Source: PFJX01 sp963713085 | GTDB taxonomy: Bacteria; Pseudomonadota; Gammaproteobacteria; Burkholderiales; Thiobacillaceae | Assembly (NCBI GenBank): GCA_963713085.1 | Contig: CAVQKQ010000019.1 | Coordinates: forward strand, 62,001 to 126,000 | Length of the DNA stretch: 64,000 nucleotides | Direction of reading: 5' to 3' | Part shown: positions 37,875 to 49,465 of the stretch, piece by piece | Layout of the letters: the number at the start of each line of letters is the position of its first letter | Position numbering within the stretch: position 1 is the stretch's first letter | Notes under the pieces: model-generated | Told to the model about the DNA's origin: nothing | Seen by the model: the letters and a program-made list of their open reading frames with translations, nothing else | The model's database searches: none | Program-made: the position numbers and the translations under genes

Positions 37875-40800
37875 GCGTCGCGACCTCCATTCCATCCTCA
37901 TCATCGGTGCCGGGCCCATCGTCATCGGTCAGGCCTGCGAGTTCGACTACTCCGGAGCGCAAGCCTGCAAGGCCCTGAAAGAGGAGGGCTACCGGGTCAT
38001 CCTGGTGAACTCGAACCCGGCCACCATCATGACCGACCCGGAAATGGCGGACGCCACCTACATCGAGCCGATCAACTGGCAGACCGTGGAACGCATCCTG
38101 GAGAAGGAACGTCCCGATGCGATCCTCCCCACCATGGGCGGACAGACCGGCCTCAATTGCGCATTGGACCTGGCCAAGCATGGTGTGCTGCAAAAATATG
38201 GCGTGGAGCTGATCGGTGCCAGCCGGGAGGCCATCGACAAGGCCGAAGACCGGGAGAAGTTCAAGCAGGCAATGGCCAGGATCGGCCTGGCGAACCCCCG
38301 TTCCGCCCTTGCCCACAGCATGGAGGAGGCCATGCAGATCCAGGCGGGCATCGGTTTCCCCACCATCATCCGTCCCTCATTCACCATGGGCGGCAGCGGC
38401 GGCGGCATCGCCTACAACATGGAAGAGTTCGTCACGATCTGCGACCGTGGCCTGGAAGTCTCCCCCACCAAGGAACTGCTCATTGAGGAATCCCTGATCG
38501 GCTGGAAGGAATTCGAGATGGAGGTGGTGCGCGACCGCGCGGACAACTGCATCATCGTCTGTTCCATCGAGAACCTGGATCCCATGGGGGTCCATACCGG
38601 CGACTCCATCACCGTGGCACCGGCCCAGACCCTGACGGACAAGGAATATCAGTTGCTGCGCAATGCCTCCATCGCGGTGCTGCGGGAGATCGGCGTGGAC
38701 ACCGGCGGTTCCAACGTCCAGTTCGCCATCAACCCGGACAACGGACACATCGTCGTGATCGAGATGAATCCACGCGTGTCCCGATCCTCGGCCTTGGCGT
38801 CCAAGGCGACCGGCTTCCCGATCGCCAAGGTCGCCGCCAAGCTGGCGGTGGGATACACCCTTGACGAGCTCAAGAACGATATAACTGGCGGTCTGACGCC
38901 CGCGTCCTTCGAGCCCTCCATCGATTACGTCGTCACCAAGGTGCCCCGTTTCGCCTTCGAGAAATTTCCCCAGGCAAATGACCGTCTGACCACCCAAATG
39001 AAGTCCGTGGGCGAGGTCATGGCCATCGGCCGCACCTTCCAGGAATCTCTGCAGAAGGCCCTGCGCGGCCTGGAAACCGGGGTGGATGGCCTGGATGAGA
39101 AAAGCGCCAACTTGGGCGAGATCGAGGCCGAATTGGGGAATCCCGGCGCGGAGCGCCTCTGGTATGTGGCGGACGCATTCCGCATCGGCATATCCTTCGA
39201 GGACATCTTCGCGGCCAGTAAGATCGATCCCTGGTTCCTGGCCCAAATCCAGGATTTGGTGCGTCAGGAAGCCGATCTGGCCGGACAATCGCTGGCGGAT
39301 CTGAGCAACGACAAGTTGTTCAGACTGAAACGCAACGGTTTTTCAGACCGACGATTGGCCCGTTTGTTGGGCACGGATCAGCATGCGGTGCGTGCCAAGC
39401 GTTGGGCAATGGGTATCCACCCGGTCTACAAGCGGGTGGATACCTGCGCGGCCGAGTTCGCCACCTCCACCGCCTACATGTATTCCACCTATGAGGAGGA
39501 GTGCGAGGCCCAGCCCACGGATCGCAAGAAGATCATGGTCCTGGGTGGAGGCCCCAACCGCATAGGCCAAGGCATCGAGTTCGACTACTGCTGCGTCCAT
39601 GCCGCCCTCGCCATGCGCGAGGATGGCTACGAGACCATCATGGTCAACTGCAACCCGGAGACGGTTTCCACCGATTACGATACCTCGGACCGTCTCTACT
39701 TCGAGCCCCTGACCCTGGAAGATGTGCTGGAGATCGTCCGGATCGAAAAACCCGTCGGCGTGATCGTCCAGTATGGCGGCCAGACACCGCTGAAGCTGGC
39801 TCGGGATCTGGAGAAGAACGGCGTCCCCATCATCGGCACCAGCCCGGACATGATCGATGCCGCGGAAGACCGGGAACGGTTCCAGCACATGATCAACGAC
39901 CTGGGTCTGTTGCAGCCCCCCAACCGGACCGCGCGGGCGGAGGACGAGGCAATCCGCCTGGCAGAGGAGATCGGCTATCCATTAGTCGTGCGTCCCTCCT
40001 ACGTGCTGGGCGGTCGCGCCATGGAAATCGTTCGCGAGGAGTCCGACCTGCAGCGCTACATGCGTGAAGCGGTGAAGGTCTCCAATGATTCCCCGGTATT
40101 GCTGGACCGCTTCCTCAACGATGCCACAGAGGTCGATGTGGACGCCCTCTCCGATGGCGTCGATGTGATGATCGGAGGCATCATGGAGCACATCGAGCAA
40201 GCCGGTGTTCATTCCGGCGATTCCGCCTGCTCCCTGCCACCCTACAGCCTCTCCTCGAATCTCAAGGAAGAACTGCGCACCCAGACCGTGGCCATGGCCA
40301 AGGCCCTGAACGTGGTGGGCCTCATGAACGTGCAGTTCGCCATCAAGGGCGACACGGTCTATGTGCTGGAGGTCAATCCGCGGGCATCCCGTACCGTGCC
40401 TTTCGTCTCCAAGGCCACCGGTCGCCAGCTGGCCAAGATCGCCGCGCGTTGCATGACGGGCAAGACCTTGCGGGAACAGGGCGCCCAGCACGAGGTTATC
40501 CCGCCCTATTACTCGGTCAAAGAGGCCGTATTCCCATTCCGCAAATTCCCCGGCGTGGATCCGATTCTCGGTCCGGAAATGAAGTCCACCGGCGAGGTCA
40601 TGGGGGTGGGCGAGAGTTTCGGCGAGGCCTTCATAAAGGCCCAATATGGCGCCGGCGAAAAACTGCCCAGGACCGGCAACGTGGTGCTATCCGTGCGCAA
40701 TCCCCAGCATCCCCAGGTAACCGAGATCGCCACCCTGCTGCATGAACTCGGCTTCAAGCTATTTGCCACCAAGGGCACCGCCGGGGCCATCGCCAAGGCG

Positions 40801-41070
40801 GGTTTGCCGGTGACGCAGGTGAACAAGGTGGCGGAAGGGCGTCCTCACATCGTCGACATGATCAAGAATCGTGAGATCAACTGGATCGTCAACGTGGTGG
40901 AAGACAAGCGCGCGGTGATCGATTCCTTCGCGATCCGCGCTGCCGCCCTAGCTCAAAATACCCCCTACGTGACCACACTGGCCGGCGCCAAGGCCGCCTG
41001 CCTGGGCATGAAGGATCGACGCGATATCACGGTCTACCCGCTGCAAGAGCTGCACAAGCGCTTGCGCTGA
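37867..41070 (+). CDS. carB: Carbamoyl-phosphate synthase large subunit
   Basis: 1,067 residues. Makes carbamoyl phosphate for pyrimidines and arginine. Two homologous ATP-grasp halves are visible: IIGAGPIVIGQACEFDYSG at the start and VLGGGPNRIGQGIEFDYC at about residue 557, each with its own VIEMNPR or VLEVNPR motif, plus a C-terminal allosteric domain from about 935. Full length, no frame breaks. Confidence 0.98.
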   Translation: MPKRRDLHSILIIGAGPIVIGQACEFDYSGAQACKALKEEGYRVILVNSNPATIMTDPEMADATYIEPINWQTVERILEKERPDAILPTMGGQTGLNCALDLAKHGVLQKYGVELIGASREAIDKAEDREKFKQAMARIGLANPRSALAHSMEEAMQIQAGIGFPTIIRPSFTMGGSGGGIAYNMEEFVTICDRGLEVSPTKELLIEESLIGWKEFEMEVVRDRADNCIIVCSIENLDPMGVHTGDSITVAPAQTLTDKEYQLLRNASIAVLREIGVDTGGSNVQFAINPDNGHIVVIEMNPRVSRSSALASKATGFPIAKVAAKLAVGYTLDELKNDITGGLTPASFEPSIDYVVTKVPRFAFEKFPQANDRLTTQMKSVGEVMAIGRTFQESLQKALRGLETGVDGLDEKSANLGEIEAELGNPGAERLWYVADAFRIGISFEDIFAASKIDPWFLAQIQDLVRQEADLAGQSLADLSNDKLFRLKRNGFSDRRLARLLGTDQHAVRAKRWAMGIHPVYKRVDTCAAEFATSTAYMYSTYEEECEAQPTDRKKIMVLGGGPNRIGQGIEFDYCCVHAALAMREDGYETIMVNCNPETVSTDYDTSDRLYFEPLTLEDVLEIVRIEKPVGVIVQYGGQTPLKLARDLEKNGVPIIGTSPDMIDAAEDRERFQHMINDLGLLQPPNRTARAEDEAIRLAEEIGYPLVVRPSYVLGGRAMEIVREESDLQRYMREAVKVSNDSPVLLDRFLNDATEVDVDALSDGVDVMIGGIMEHIEQAGVHSGDSACSLPPYSLSSNLKEELRTQTVAMAKALNVVGLMNVQFAIKGDTVYVLEVNPRASRTVPFVSKATGRQLAKIAARCMTGKTLREQGAQHEVIPPYYSVKEAVFPFRKFPGVDPILGPEMKSTGEVMGVGESFGEAFIKAQYGAGEKLPRTGNVVLSVRNPQHPQVTEIATLLHELGFKLFATKGTAGAIAKAGLPVTQVNKVAEGRPHIVDMIKNREINWIVNVVEDKRAVIDSFAIRAAALAQNTPYVTTLAGAKAACLGMKDRRDITVYPLQELHKRLR

Positions 41071-41084
41071 ATTCGAGGAACAAC

Positions 41085-41561
41085 ATGCAGAAAGTCCCCC
41101 TGACGGTGATCGGCGCCGAGAAGATGCGCAATGAATTGCAACGCCTGAAAACGGTGGAACGTCCCACCGTGATCGAGGCGATCGCCGAGGCCCGTTCCCA
41201 TGGCGATCTCTCGGAAAATGCCGAGTACGATGCCGCAAAGGAAAAACAGGGTTTCATCGAAGGCCGCATCAAGGAGCTGGAGGGCAAGCTGGCCAATGCC
41301 CAGATCATCGACCCGCGCCATCTGGATGCCGAGGGCCGCGTGGTGTTCGGTGCCACCGTGGAACTGGTGGACGCCGAAACCGGGGAGGAGGTCCGCTACC
41401 AGATCGTCGGCGATGACGAAGCGGACATCAAGGAAAGCAAGATCTCCGTGGGCGCCCCCATCGCCCGTGCCCTGATCGGCAAGTACGCCGGCGACGTGGC
41501 CGATGTCCATGCGCCCGGCGGCCTGCGACATTACGAGATTGTCGACGTCCATTACATTTGA
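41085..41561 (+). CDS. greA: Transcription elongation factor GreA
   Basis: 158 residues. Rescues backtracked RNA polymerase. N-terminal coiled coil with the acidic tip GDLSENAEYDAAKEKQ, C-terminal FKBP-like domain (GKYAGDVADVHAPGGLRHYEI). Follows carB by 14 bases. Confidence 0.97.
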   Translation: MQKVPLTVIGAEKMRNELQRLKTVERPTVIEAIAEARSHGDLSENAEYDAAKEKQGFIEGRIKELEGKLANAQIIDPRHLDAEGRVVFGATVELVDAETGEEVRYQIVGDDEADIKESKISVGAPIARALIGKYAGDVADVHAPGGLRHYEIVDVHYI

Positions 41562-41616
41562 AAGGGGTAGGCGTCGGGTCGCGGGCTTAATCGGCCCCGA
41601 CTTTCACGCTCCGGAA

Positions 41617-42072
41617 ATGAAACATCTTCCCGACCTGCTTGCCGCCTGGGCCGTCGTGTTCTGGGTGGGAGGCCTTTGGGCGGTCGGCTACCTGGTCGCG
41701 CCGACTTTGTTCTATACCCTCGATGACCGCATGCTGGCGGGGATGCTGGCCGGCAAGATGTTCACGGTCATGGCCTGGGTCGGGATGGGCTGCGCGGCCT
41801 GGCTACTTCTGTTCCGGTTGATGCGCTTCGGGATGGCTGCCTTCAGGCAGGCATTTTTCTGGATCGTCGTACTCATGCTGTTGCTGACCATGGCCGGTCA
41901 TTTTGGCATCCAGCCGATCCTGGTCCAAATCAAGGCGGCGGCCATGCCCAAGGACGTGATGGAAAGCATGTTGCGGGATCGCTTCCAGACCTGGCACGGC
42001 ATCTCCAGTGTGGTGTATTTGATCGAGAGCCTGCTGGGGCTGGCCCTGGTCGGCAAGCAGTGCGCCAAATAG
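41617..42072 (+). CDS. DUF4149-type small membrane protein
   Basis: 151 residues with four hydrophobic segments (about 7-30, 45-68, 76-98 and 130-147). The pattern AAWAVVFWVGGLWAVGYLVAPTLF and the QTWHGISSVVYLIESLLGL end match the DUF4149 family often found between greA and yhbY in betaproteobacteria. Function unknown. Its stop lies three bases from the convergent yhbY stop. Confidence 0.8.
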   Translation: MKHLPDLLAAWAVVFWVGGLWAVGYLVAPTLFYTLDDRMLAGMLAGKMFTVMAWVGMGCAAWLLLFRLMRFGMAAFRQAFFWIVVLMLLLTMAGHFGIQPILVQIKAAAMPKDVMESMLRDRFQTWHGISSVVYLIESLLGLALVGKQCAK

Positions 42073-42075
42073 GTG

Positions 42076-42369
42076 TCAGGGGAGCTGAATACGGGGTTTG
42101 TCGGCCGGACGGTAGATCAGCAACAGCTTGCCGATGTGTTGCACCGGCGCGGCCGCCAACGCCTCGCACAGTTGGTTCAGGTATGCCTCCCGTTCGCCGC
42201 GCTCATCTCCCAGGACCCGAACCTTGATCAACTCGTGGGCGGCAATGGCCCGCTCCGATTCCTTGATGACCGCCTCGGTCAGTCCCTGGGATCCGATCAT
42301 GACGACGGGCTTCAGGCCATGGGCCTGGGCTTTCAGGAATTTTCGCTGTTCTGTCGATAGTGTGAGCAT
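42076..42369 (-). CDS. yhbY: Ribosome-assembly RNA-binding protein YhbY
   Basis: 97 residues. CRS1-YhbY (CRM) domain protein that binds the pre-50S particle. MLTLSTEQRKFLKAQAH, VVMIGSQGLTEAVIKE and HELIKVRV are characteristic. Divergent from rlmE by 33 bases; both act on the large ribosomal subunit. Confidence 0.93.
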   Translation of the reverse strand: MLTLSTEQRKFLKAQAHGLKPVVMIGSQGLTEAVIKESERAIAAHELIKVRVLGDERGEREAYLNQLCEALAAAPVQHIGKLLLIYRPADKPRIQLP

Positions 42370-42402
42370 GATATCCCTCGAAAAATGCGCTGATAGTAGC
42401 CG

Positions 42403-43056
42403 ATGAAACGACAAGCCAAAACACACGCCTGGCACCATCAGCACGTGCACGATTTCTACGTGCGCCAGGCGGCGGAGCAGGGATACCGTTCCCGCGCCGC
42501 CTACAAGCTGATGGAGATCGACGACAAGGATCACCTGTTCAAGCCCGGCCGGCTCGTGGTGGACCTGGGGTGCGCGCCGGGCGGGTGGTGCCAGGTGGCC
42601 GCGGATCGCATGAAGGGTCAGGGCACGATTGTCGGCATCGATCTTCTGGAGGTGGTGGGGCTGCACGGCGTGACCCTGATCCAGGGGGATTTCACCGAGG
42701 ATGCGGCCCTGCACGAATTGGAAACCGCATTGCGAGGGCGGCGTCCGGACCTTGTATTAAGCGATATGGCCCCCAATATCACTGGAGTGGCGGCGGCGGA
42801 TCAGGCCAAGAGTTATGGACTGGCGGAACTCGCGCTGGATTTCGCGTCCAAACAATTGCAACCGGACGGCATGTTTCTGGTAAAGGTCTTTCAGGGCGCG
42901 GGATTCGAGGCGTTCGTGCGCAGCATGCGTGAGGCCTTCAGGGCTGTGGCCACCCGCAAACCGAAGGCCTCCCGGGACAGGAGCCGGGAGGTCTATCTGC
43001 TCGGCGAAGGGCTGAAACGGCCGGTCGCGATTGATGCGGCGCCGGAATTGCTCTAA
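42403..43056 (+). CDS. rlmE: 23S rRNA 2'-O-methyltransferase (U2552)
   Basis: 217 residues. FtsJ/RrmJ family. The SAM motif is VDLGCAPGGWCQV; the K-D-K-E catalytic residues lie in SRAAYKLMEID, LSDMAPN, LVKVFQG and SREVYLL. Modifies the peptidyl-transferase A-loop. It precedes ftsH, as in E. coli. Confidence 0.96.
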   Translation: MKRQAKTHAWHHQHVHDFYVRQAAEQGYRSRAAYKLMEIDDKDHLFKPGRLVVDLGCAPGGWCQVAADRMKGQGTIVGIDLLEVVGLHGVTLIQGDFTEDAALHELETALRGRRPDLVLSDMAPNITGVAAADQAKSYGLAELALDFASKQLQPDGMFLVKVFQGAGFEAFVRSMREAFRAVATRKPKASRDRSREVYLLGEGLKRPVAIDAAPELL

Positions 43057-43094
43057 GTTCGTGGTTCGCGGCGTTTGGCCGCAAAGGAGTCAAA

Positions 43095-44987
<1,893 letters not shown>

Positions 44988-45005
44988 GGCCGATCCGAAA
45001 CGGCA

Positions 45006-45029
45006 GGGGAGCAGCCGCTCCCCTTTTTT
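45006..45029 (+). terminator. Intrinsic terminator between ftsH and folP
   Basis: GGGGAGC-AGCC-GCTCCCC (45006-45023) followed by six T. It ends only six bases before the folP ATG, leaving no room for a normal ribosome site outside it. Confidence 0.85.
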
Positions 45030-45035
45030 ATCGCC

Positions 45036-45854
45036 ATGTCATTCCGCTGCGGCCGTTATCTCTTTGACTTGGATCGTCCCCTGGTCATGGGGATCGTCAA
45101 TGTCACGCCCGATTCCTTTTCCGACGGCGGGCGCAATTTCCATGCCGATCAGGCCATCGAGCATGGTCTGCGCCTGCGCGAGGCGGGCGCCGACATCCTG
45201 GATGTAGGCGGCGAGTCCACCCGGCCCGGTGCGGCCCCGGTGGCCCTGGAGCAGGAACTCGAAAGGGTGCTGCCGGTCGTCGCGGGTCTAGCGCCATGCG
45301 GTGCGGCCTTGTCGGTGGACACCATGAAACCCGGGGTGATGCGTGCCGTATTGGCCGCCGGGGCGGACATGATCAACGACGTGGGGGCTTTGGCGCGGCC
45401 CGGCGCGTTGGAAGTCGTGGCCGATTCGGAATGCGGGATCTGCCTCATGCATATGCGGGGCGACCCTCAAACCATGCAGAGTGCCCCCCGGTATGGGAAT
45501 GTCGTCGAGGAAGTGGCTTCTTTCCTGCAAGACAGGGTCGATGCAACCCTTGCCGCGAGGGTATCAAGGGAGCGGATCGTTATCGATCCGGGCTTCGGTT
45601 TCGGCAAGACCACGGCGCACAACATCGCCTTGTTCAAGTCTTTGTCACGCTTTGCCGATATAGCCCCCATGATGTTGGGGTTGTCGCGCAAGTTCCTGAT
45701 CGGCCAAATCACGGGCAGGGCCACTGAGGATCGCCTGGCGGGCAGCGTGGCGGCCGCCGTGCTGGCGGCCATGCGGGGCGCGGCCATATTGCGGGTCCAC
45801 GACGTGAAGGAAACCGTGGACGCCTTGAAAATATTGCAGGTTTTGGGAGCTTAG
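45036..45854 (+). CDS. folP: Dihydropteroate synthase
   Basis: 272 residues. Folate pathway enzyme, the sulfonamide target. Motifs: MGIVNVTPDSFSDGG, DVGGESTRPGA, DPGFGFGK and LVGLS-like MLGLSRKFLIG. The ATG at 45036 gives the usual N terminus but no Shine-Dalgarno is seen, because a terminator hairpin occupies that region. glmM follows two bases after the stop. Confidence 0.96.
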   Translation: MSFRCGRYLFDLDRPLVMGIVNVTPDSFSDGGRNFHADQAIEHGLRLREAGADILDVGGESTRPGAAPVALEQELERVLPVVAGLAPCGAALSVDTMKPGVMRAVLAAGADMINDVGALARPGALEVVADSECGICLMHMRGDPQTMQSAPRYGNVVEEVASFLQDRVDATLAARVSRERIVIDPGFGFGKTTAHNIALFKSLSRFADIAPMMLGLSRKFLIGQITGRATEDRLAGSVAAAVLAAMRGAAILRVHDVKETVDALKILQVLGA

Positions 45855-45856
45855 GA

Positions 45857-47218
45857 ATGAGCAGGAAATATTTTGGTACGGATGGCGTGCGAGGCAGGGT
45901 TGGGGAGGAGCCCATCACTCCGGATTTCGCCATGCGTCTGGGTTATGCCGCCGGCAAGGTGTTGGCCGCCGCAGAGCATGATGCCCTGCATGGGGAGCGC
46001 CCGGGCGTGCTGATCGGCAAGGACACACGCGTTTCCGGTTACATGCTGGAGTCGGCCCTGCAGGCGGGACTGACCGCCGCGGGTGTGGATGTGCGTCTGA
46101 CCGGTCCGATGCCGACGCCGGGTGTGGCCTATCTTACCCGGGCACTGCGCCTCCAGGCCGGTGTGGTGATCTCCGCATCCCACAACCCGTTCGAGGACAA
46201 CGGCATCAAGTTCTTCTCCGCCCGGGGAACCAAGCTTCCCGACGCTGTGGAGATGGCCATCGAGGCGGCGCTGGATGCGCCCATGAAGACCGCATCATCC
46301 AGGCAGTTGGGGCGCGTCAAGCGGGTGGATGACGCCGCCGGCCGCTACATCGAATTCTGCAAGAGCACTTTCCCCAGCGACATGGACCTGCGCGGCATGC
46401 GCATCGTGGTGGACTGCGCCAACGGCGCGAGCTACCACATCGCGCCCCACGTCTTCCATGAATTGGGCGCTGATGTCATCGCCATCGCCAATGAGCCCAA
46501 CGGCATGAACATCAACAAGGACTGTGGGGCTATGCATACCGACAGCTTGTCCCGCGCCGTGCGCAAACACCGGGCGGATGTGGGTGTGGCGCTGGATGGC
46601 GATGGCGATAGGCTGATGATGGCGGATGCTTCCGGCCAGATCATGGATGGCGACAAGTTGCTCTACGCCATCGCCCGTCATCGCAAGGAAACCGGCGGTC
46701 TTGGCGGTGGCGTGGTGGGAACGCTTATGACCAATCTGGGGACGGAGTTGGCATTGAAGGCCCTGGGTTGCGATTTCCGCCGCGCCAAGGTTGGGGATCG
46801 ATATGTTCTGGAATTGTTGCAGCAGCACGGCTGGTTGTTGGGAGGGGAGAGTTCCGGCCATATCCTGTGCCTGGATAAGCACACCACCGGGGATGGCATC
46901 GTTTCCGCCCTCCAGGTATTGGCGGCCATGCGCGGATCAGGCCAGGCCTTGGCCGATTACACTCGGGACTGTCCGGTTTTCCCCCAGGTGCTGATCAATG
47001 TGCGGGTCGCGAAGGACTTCAAACTGAATGGGCAGGCGGAAATCGGCCAGGCGGTGGTCCAGGCCGAGGCCGAGTTGGGCGACAGCGGTCGGGTCGTGCT
47101 GCGGCCTTCGGGTACTGAACCTTTGATCAGGGTGATGGTGGAGGGGCGAGACGAACTGCTGGTGCGAACCAGCGCGGACAACATCGCAACGGCGGTCAGG
47201 TTGTCCGCGGGGGTCTGA
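45857..47218 (+). CDS. glmM: Phosphoglucosamine mutase
   Basis: 453 residues. Converts glucosamine-6-P to glucosamine-1-P for UDP-GlcNAc. Active-site phosphoserine in VVISASHNPFEDNG, metal loop LDGDGDRLMM, sugar loop GGESSGH, phosphate loop RPSGTEPLIRVM. The folP-glmM pairing is conserved in proteobacteria. Confidence 0.97.
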   Translation: MSRKYFGTDGVRGRVGEEPITPDFAMRLGYAAGKVLAAAEHDALHGERPGVLIGKDTRVSGYMLESALQAGLTAAGVDVRLTGPMPTPGVAYLTRALRLQAGVVISASHNPFEDNGIKFFSARGTKLPDAVEMAIEAALDAPMKTASSRQLGRVKRVDDAAGRYIEFCKSTFPSDMDLRGMRIVVDCANGASYHIAPHVFHELGADVIAIANEPNGMNINKDCGAMHTDSLSRAVRKHRADVGVALDGDGDRLMMADASGQIMDGDKLLYAIARHRKETGGLGGGVVGTLMTNLGTELALKALGCDFRRAKVGDRYVLELLQQHGWLLGGESSGHILCLDKHTTGDGIVSALQVLAAMRGSGQALADYTRDCPVFPQVLINVRVAKDFKLNGQAEIGQAVVQAEAELGDSGRVVLRPSGTEPLIRVMVEGRDELLVRTSADNIATAVRLSAGV

Positions 47219-47221
47219 GCC

Positions 47222-47262
47222 GTGTCAAAGTATTCATTACAATGGTAATGGGACTGTAATAT
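47222..47262 (+). promoter_or_regulatory. Candidate pst promoter/regulatory region
   Basis: Upstream of pstS are a TGTCA-containing sequence (47223), a perfect inverted repeat CATTAC-AATG-GTAATG (47235-47250) and a -10-like TAATAT (47257-47262) without a matching -35 box, the layout expected for an activator-dependent (PhoB-type) promoter. The match to the Pho box consensus is poor, so the assignment is tentative. Confidence 0.35.
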
Positions 47263-47317
47263 TCCGCCATTAGGATGGTCGGGTCTTCACTCACCCCACT
47301 TCCTATCTGGAGGAATC

Positions 47318-48343
47318 ATGATCAGTTCCAAACGCGTTTTCCTGAAACTGGCCGGCGTAGCCGCCGCCATGGCCTTGGGCTTCTCCGCCAGCGCCGCCCA
47401 AGCCACCGATATTACCGGTGCCGGCGCCACTTTCCCCTACGCCGTCTACACCAAGTGGGCCGAGGCCTACAAGGCCGCTACCGGTAACGAGGTCAACTAC
47501 CAGGGCATTGGTTCCTCGGGCGGCATCAAGCAGGTCAAGGCCAAGACTGTCGATTTCGGCGGCACGGACGCCCCCCTGAGCATCGCTGAACTGGACGCCA
47601 ACCACCTGGTGCAGTTCCCGGGTGTGATCGGTGGCGCCACCATCGTGTTCAACCTGTCCGGCTTGGAGTCCGGCCAAGTGAAGCTTGATGGCCGCACCGC
47701 CGCCGATATTTTCCGCGGCGCCATCACCAAGTGGAATGATCCGGCCATCGCCAGGCTGAACCCAGGCGTATCACTTCCCGACACGGCTATCACCATCGTG
47801 CATCGTTCCGACGGTTCCGGCACCACCTACGTGTTCTCAAATTACCTGGCCTTGCAGTCCATGGTCTTCAAGCGCGAAGTCGGCGCCGACAAGGTCGTGA
47901 ACTGGCCCAGCAACAGCATGGGTGGCAAGGGCAACCCCGGTGTGGCCGCCAACGTGCAGAGGATCGCGGGTGCCATCGGTTATGTGGACTATGCCGATGC
48001 CATGCAGAACCACCTCAAGTTTGTCGCCATGAAGAACAGGGCCGGCCGCTACGTGATGCCGACCCAGGATGCCATGGCCTCCGCCGCCGCCAACGCCAAT
48101 TTCAAGGTGCGTGGAATGGCGCCTAGCATGCTGGACCAGTCCGGCAAGGATTCCTGGCCCATGGTCAGCGCCACCTATATTCTGGGCTATGAGAAAGCCG
48201 ATGCCGCCAAGCAGCAGGCTGTCAAGGATTTCTTCACCTGGTCCCTGAACAACGGCCAGAAGATGGCCGAAGACCTGGGCTTCGTCGCGCTGCCTCCCAA
48301 CGTGGTGAAAATGGTCGAAGCTGAAATGAAGAACCTCAAGTAA
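47318..48343 (+). CDS. pstS: Phosphate-binding periplasmic protein PstS
   Basis: 341 residues with a signal peptide (about 1-27, cleavage near SAAQA). Binds phosphate for the PstCAB transporter. Motifs: TDITGAGATFPYAVYTKWAEAY (first part), NYQGIGSSGGIKQV, VDFGGTDAPLS and HRSDGSGTTYVFSNYL. Good ribosome site (GGAGG). A strong hairpin follows before pstC. Confidence 0.97.
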   Translation: MISSKRVFLKLAGVAAAMALGFSASAAQATDITGAGATFPYAVYTKWAEAYKAATGNEVNYQGIGSSGGIKQVKAKTVDFGGTDAPLSIAELDANHLVQFPGVIGGATIVFNLSGLESGQVKLDGRTAADIFRGAITKWNDPAIARLNPGVSLPDTAITIVHRSDGSGTTYVFSNYLALQSMVFKREVGADKVVNWPSNSMGGKGNPGVAANVQRIAGAIGYVDYADAMQNHLKFVAMKNRAGRYVMPTQDAMASAAANANFKVRGMAPSMLDQSGKDSWPMVSATYILGYEKADAAKQQAVKDFFTWSLNNGQKMAEDLGFVALPPNVVKMVEAEMKNLK

Positions 48344-48361
48344 TTCGGCTGGTTTGAGAAT

Positions 48362-48391
48362 TCCGGGCGTGTTGATTCACGCCCGGACTTT
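48362..48391 (+). terminator. Hairpin between pstS and pstC
   Basis: A perfect 10-bp stem TCCGGGCGTG/CACGCCCGGA with a six-base loop, followed by CTTTCTT. The imperfect T-tract suggests partial termination or 3'-end protection, making more PstS than membrane subunits. Confidence 0.65.
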
Positions 48392-48461
48392 CTTCTGGAG
48401 TGGTTTTTCCAGTGTTAGGCTGCTCCCGAAGAATGCCTTCAGATACGAGGATGGTTGTTAA

Positions 48462-49448
48462 ATGAATCAAGTGGCTAGCGTCAGCCAGGTGGATATCCAG
48501 GTGGATAGGCAGGCCGCGAGGATAAAGGTCTTCAAGCTGCAGGATCTGGTCTTTCATCAGATCACACTGGTTTTCGCCCTGATCGTGTTTGCCGCGCTGA
48601 TCGGCATCCTGATTTCCCTGGCGATCGAGGCGTCGCCGGCGCTCAAGCACTTCGGCGCATCCTTCCTGTGGCGCAATGTCTGGAGTGTGCCGGACGACGA
48701 ATTCGGCGCCTTGATCGCGATCTACGGCACGGTGGTAACTTCGGTCGTTGCACTGATGATCGCCGTCCCGGTCAGCTTCGGCATCGCCCTGTTCCTGACC
48801 GAGACCTGCCCGGTCTGGTTGCGTCGCCCGCTTGGTACCGCCATCGAGTTGTTGGCCGGCGTGCCTTCGATCATCTATGGCATCTGGGGCCTGTTCATCT
48901 TCGCCCCGCTTTTCGCCAAATATATCCAGCCCTATCTGCAAACGCTGTTCAGCGGCGTCCCGGTGGTCAGCGGCTGGTTTGCGGGACCGCCCATCGGCGT
49001 CGGCATCCTGGCTGCGGGCATCGTGTTGTCCCTGATGGTGATACCGTTCGTGGCCTCGGTGATGCGCGACGTGTTCGAAACGGTGCCGCCGGTGCTCAAG
49101 GAATCCGCCTATGGGGTTGGGTGCACCACCTGGGAGGTGGTCTGGAATATCGTCCTGCCCTACACCCGGGTGGGCGTGATCGGCGGCATCATGCTGGGTT
49201 TGGGGCGTGCCCTGGGCGAAACCATGGCGGTTACCTTCGTGATCGGCAACGCCAACCGCATCGGCAGTTTGTTCGCGCCCGGCAACTCCATCGCTTCCGT
49301 GTTGGCCAACGAGTTCGGCGAGGCCGATCCCGGTCTGCACATCTCGTCCCTGTTCGCCCTTGGCCTGGTGCTGTTCGTCATCACCTTCATCGTGCTGGCC
49401 CTGTCCCGCTGGTTGATCCATCGTGGCACCGTAAAACAGGGTAAATAA
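48462..49448 (+). CDS. pstC: Phosphate ABC transporter permease PstC
   Basis: 328 residues, six membrane spans. Conserved permease segments SVVALMIAVPVSFGIALFL, GVPSIIYGIWGLF and the ABC-contact loop GLGRALGETMAVTFVIGN. The N-terminal 30 residues are cytoplasmic. The ribosome site is weak. Confidence 0.95.
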   Translation: MNQVASVSQVDIQVDRQAARIKVFKLQDLVFHQITLVFALIVFAALIGILISLAIEASPALKHFGASFLWRNVWSVPDDEFGALIAIYGTVVTSVVALMIAVPVSFGIALFLTETCPVWLRRPLGTAIELLAGVPSIIYGIWGLFIFAPLFAKYIQPYLQTLFSGVPVVSGWFAGPPIGVGILAAGIVLSLMVIPFVASVMRDVFETVPPVLKESAYGVGCTTWEVVWNIVLPYTRVGVIGGIMLGLGRALGETMAVTFVIGNANRIGSLFAPGNSIASVLANEFGEADPGLHISSLFALGLVLFVITFIVLALSRWLIHRGTVKQGK

Positions 49449-49465
49449 GCGGATAGGTATGGGAT

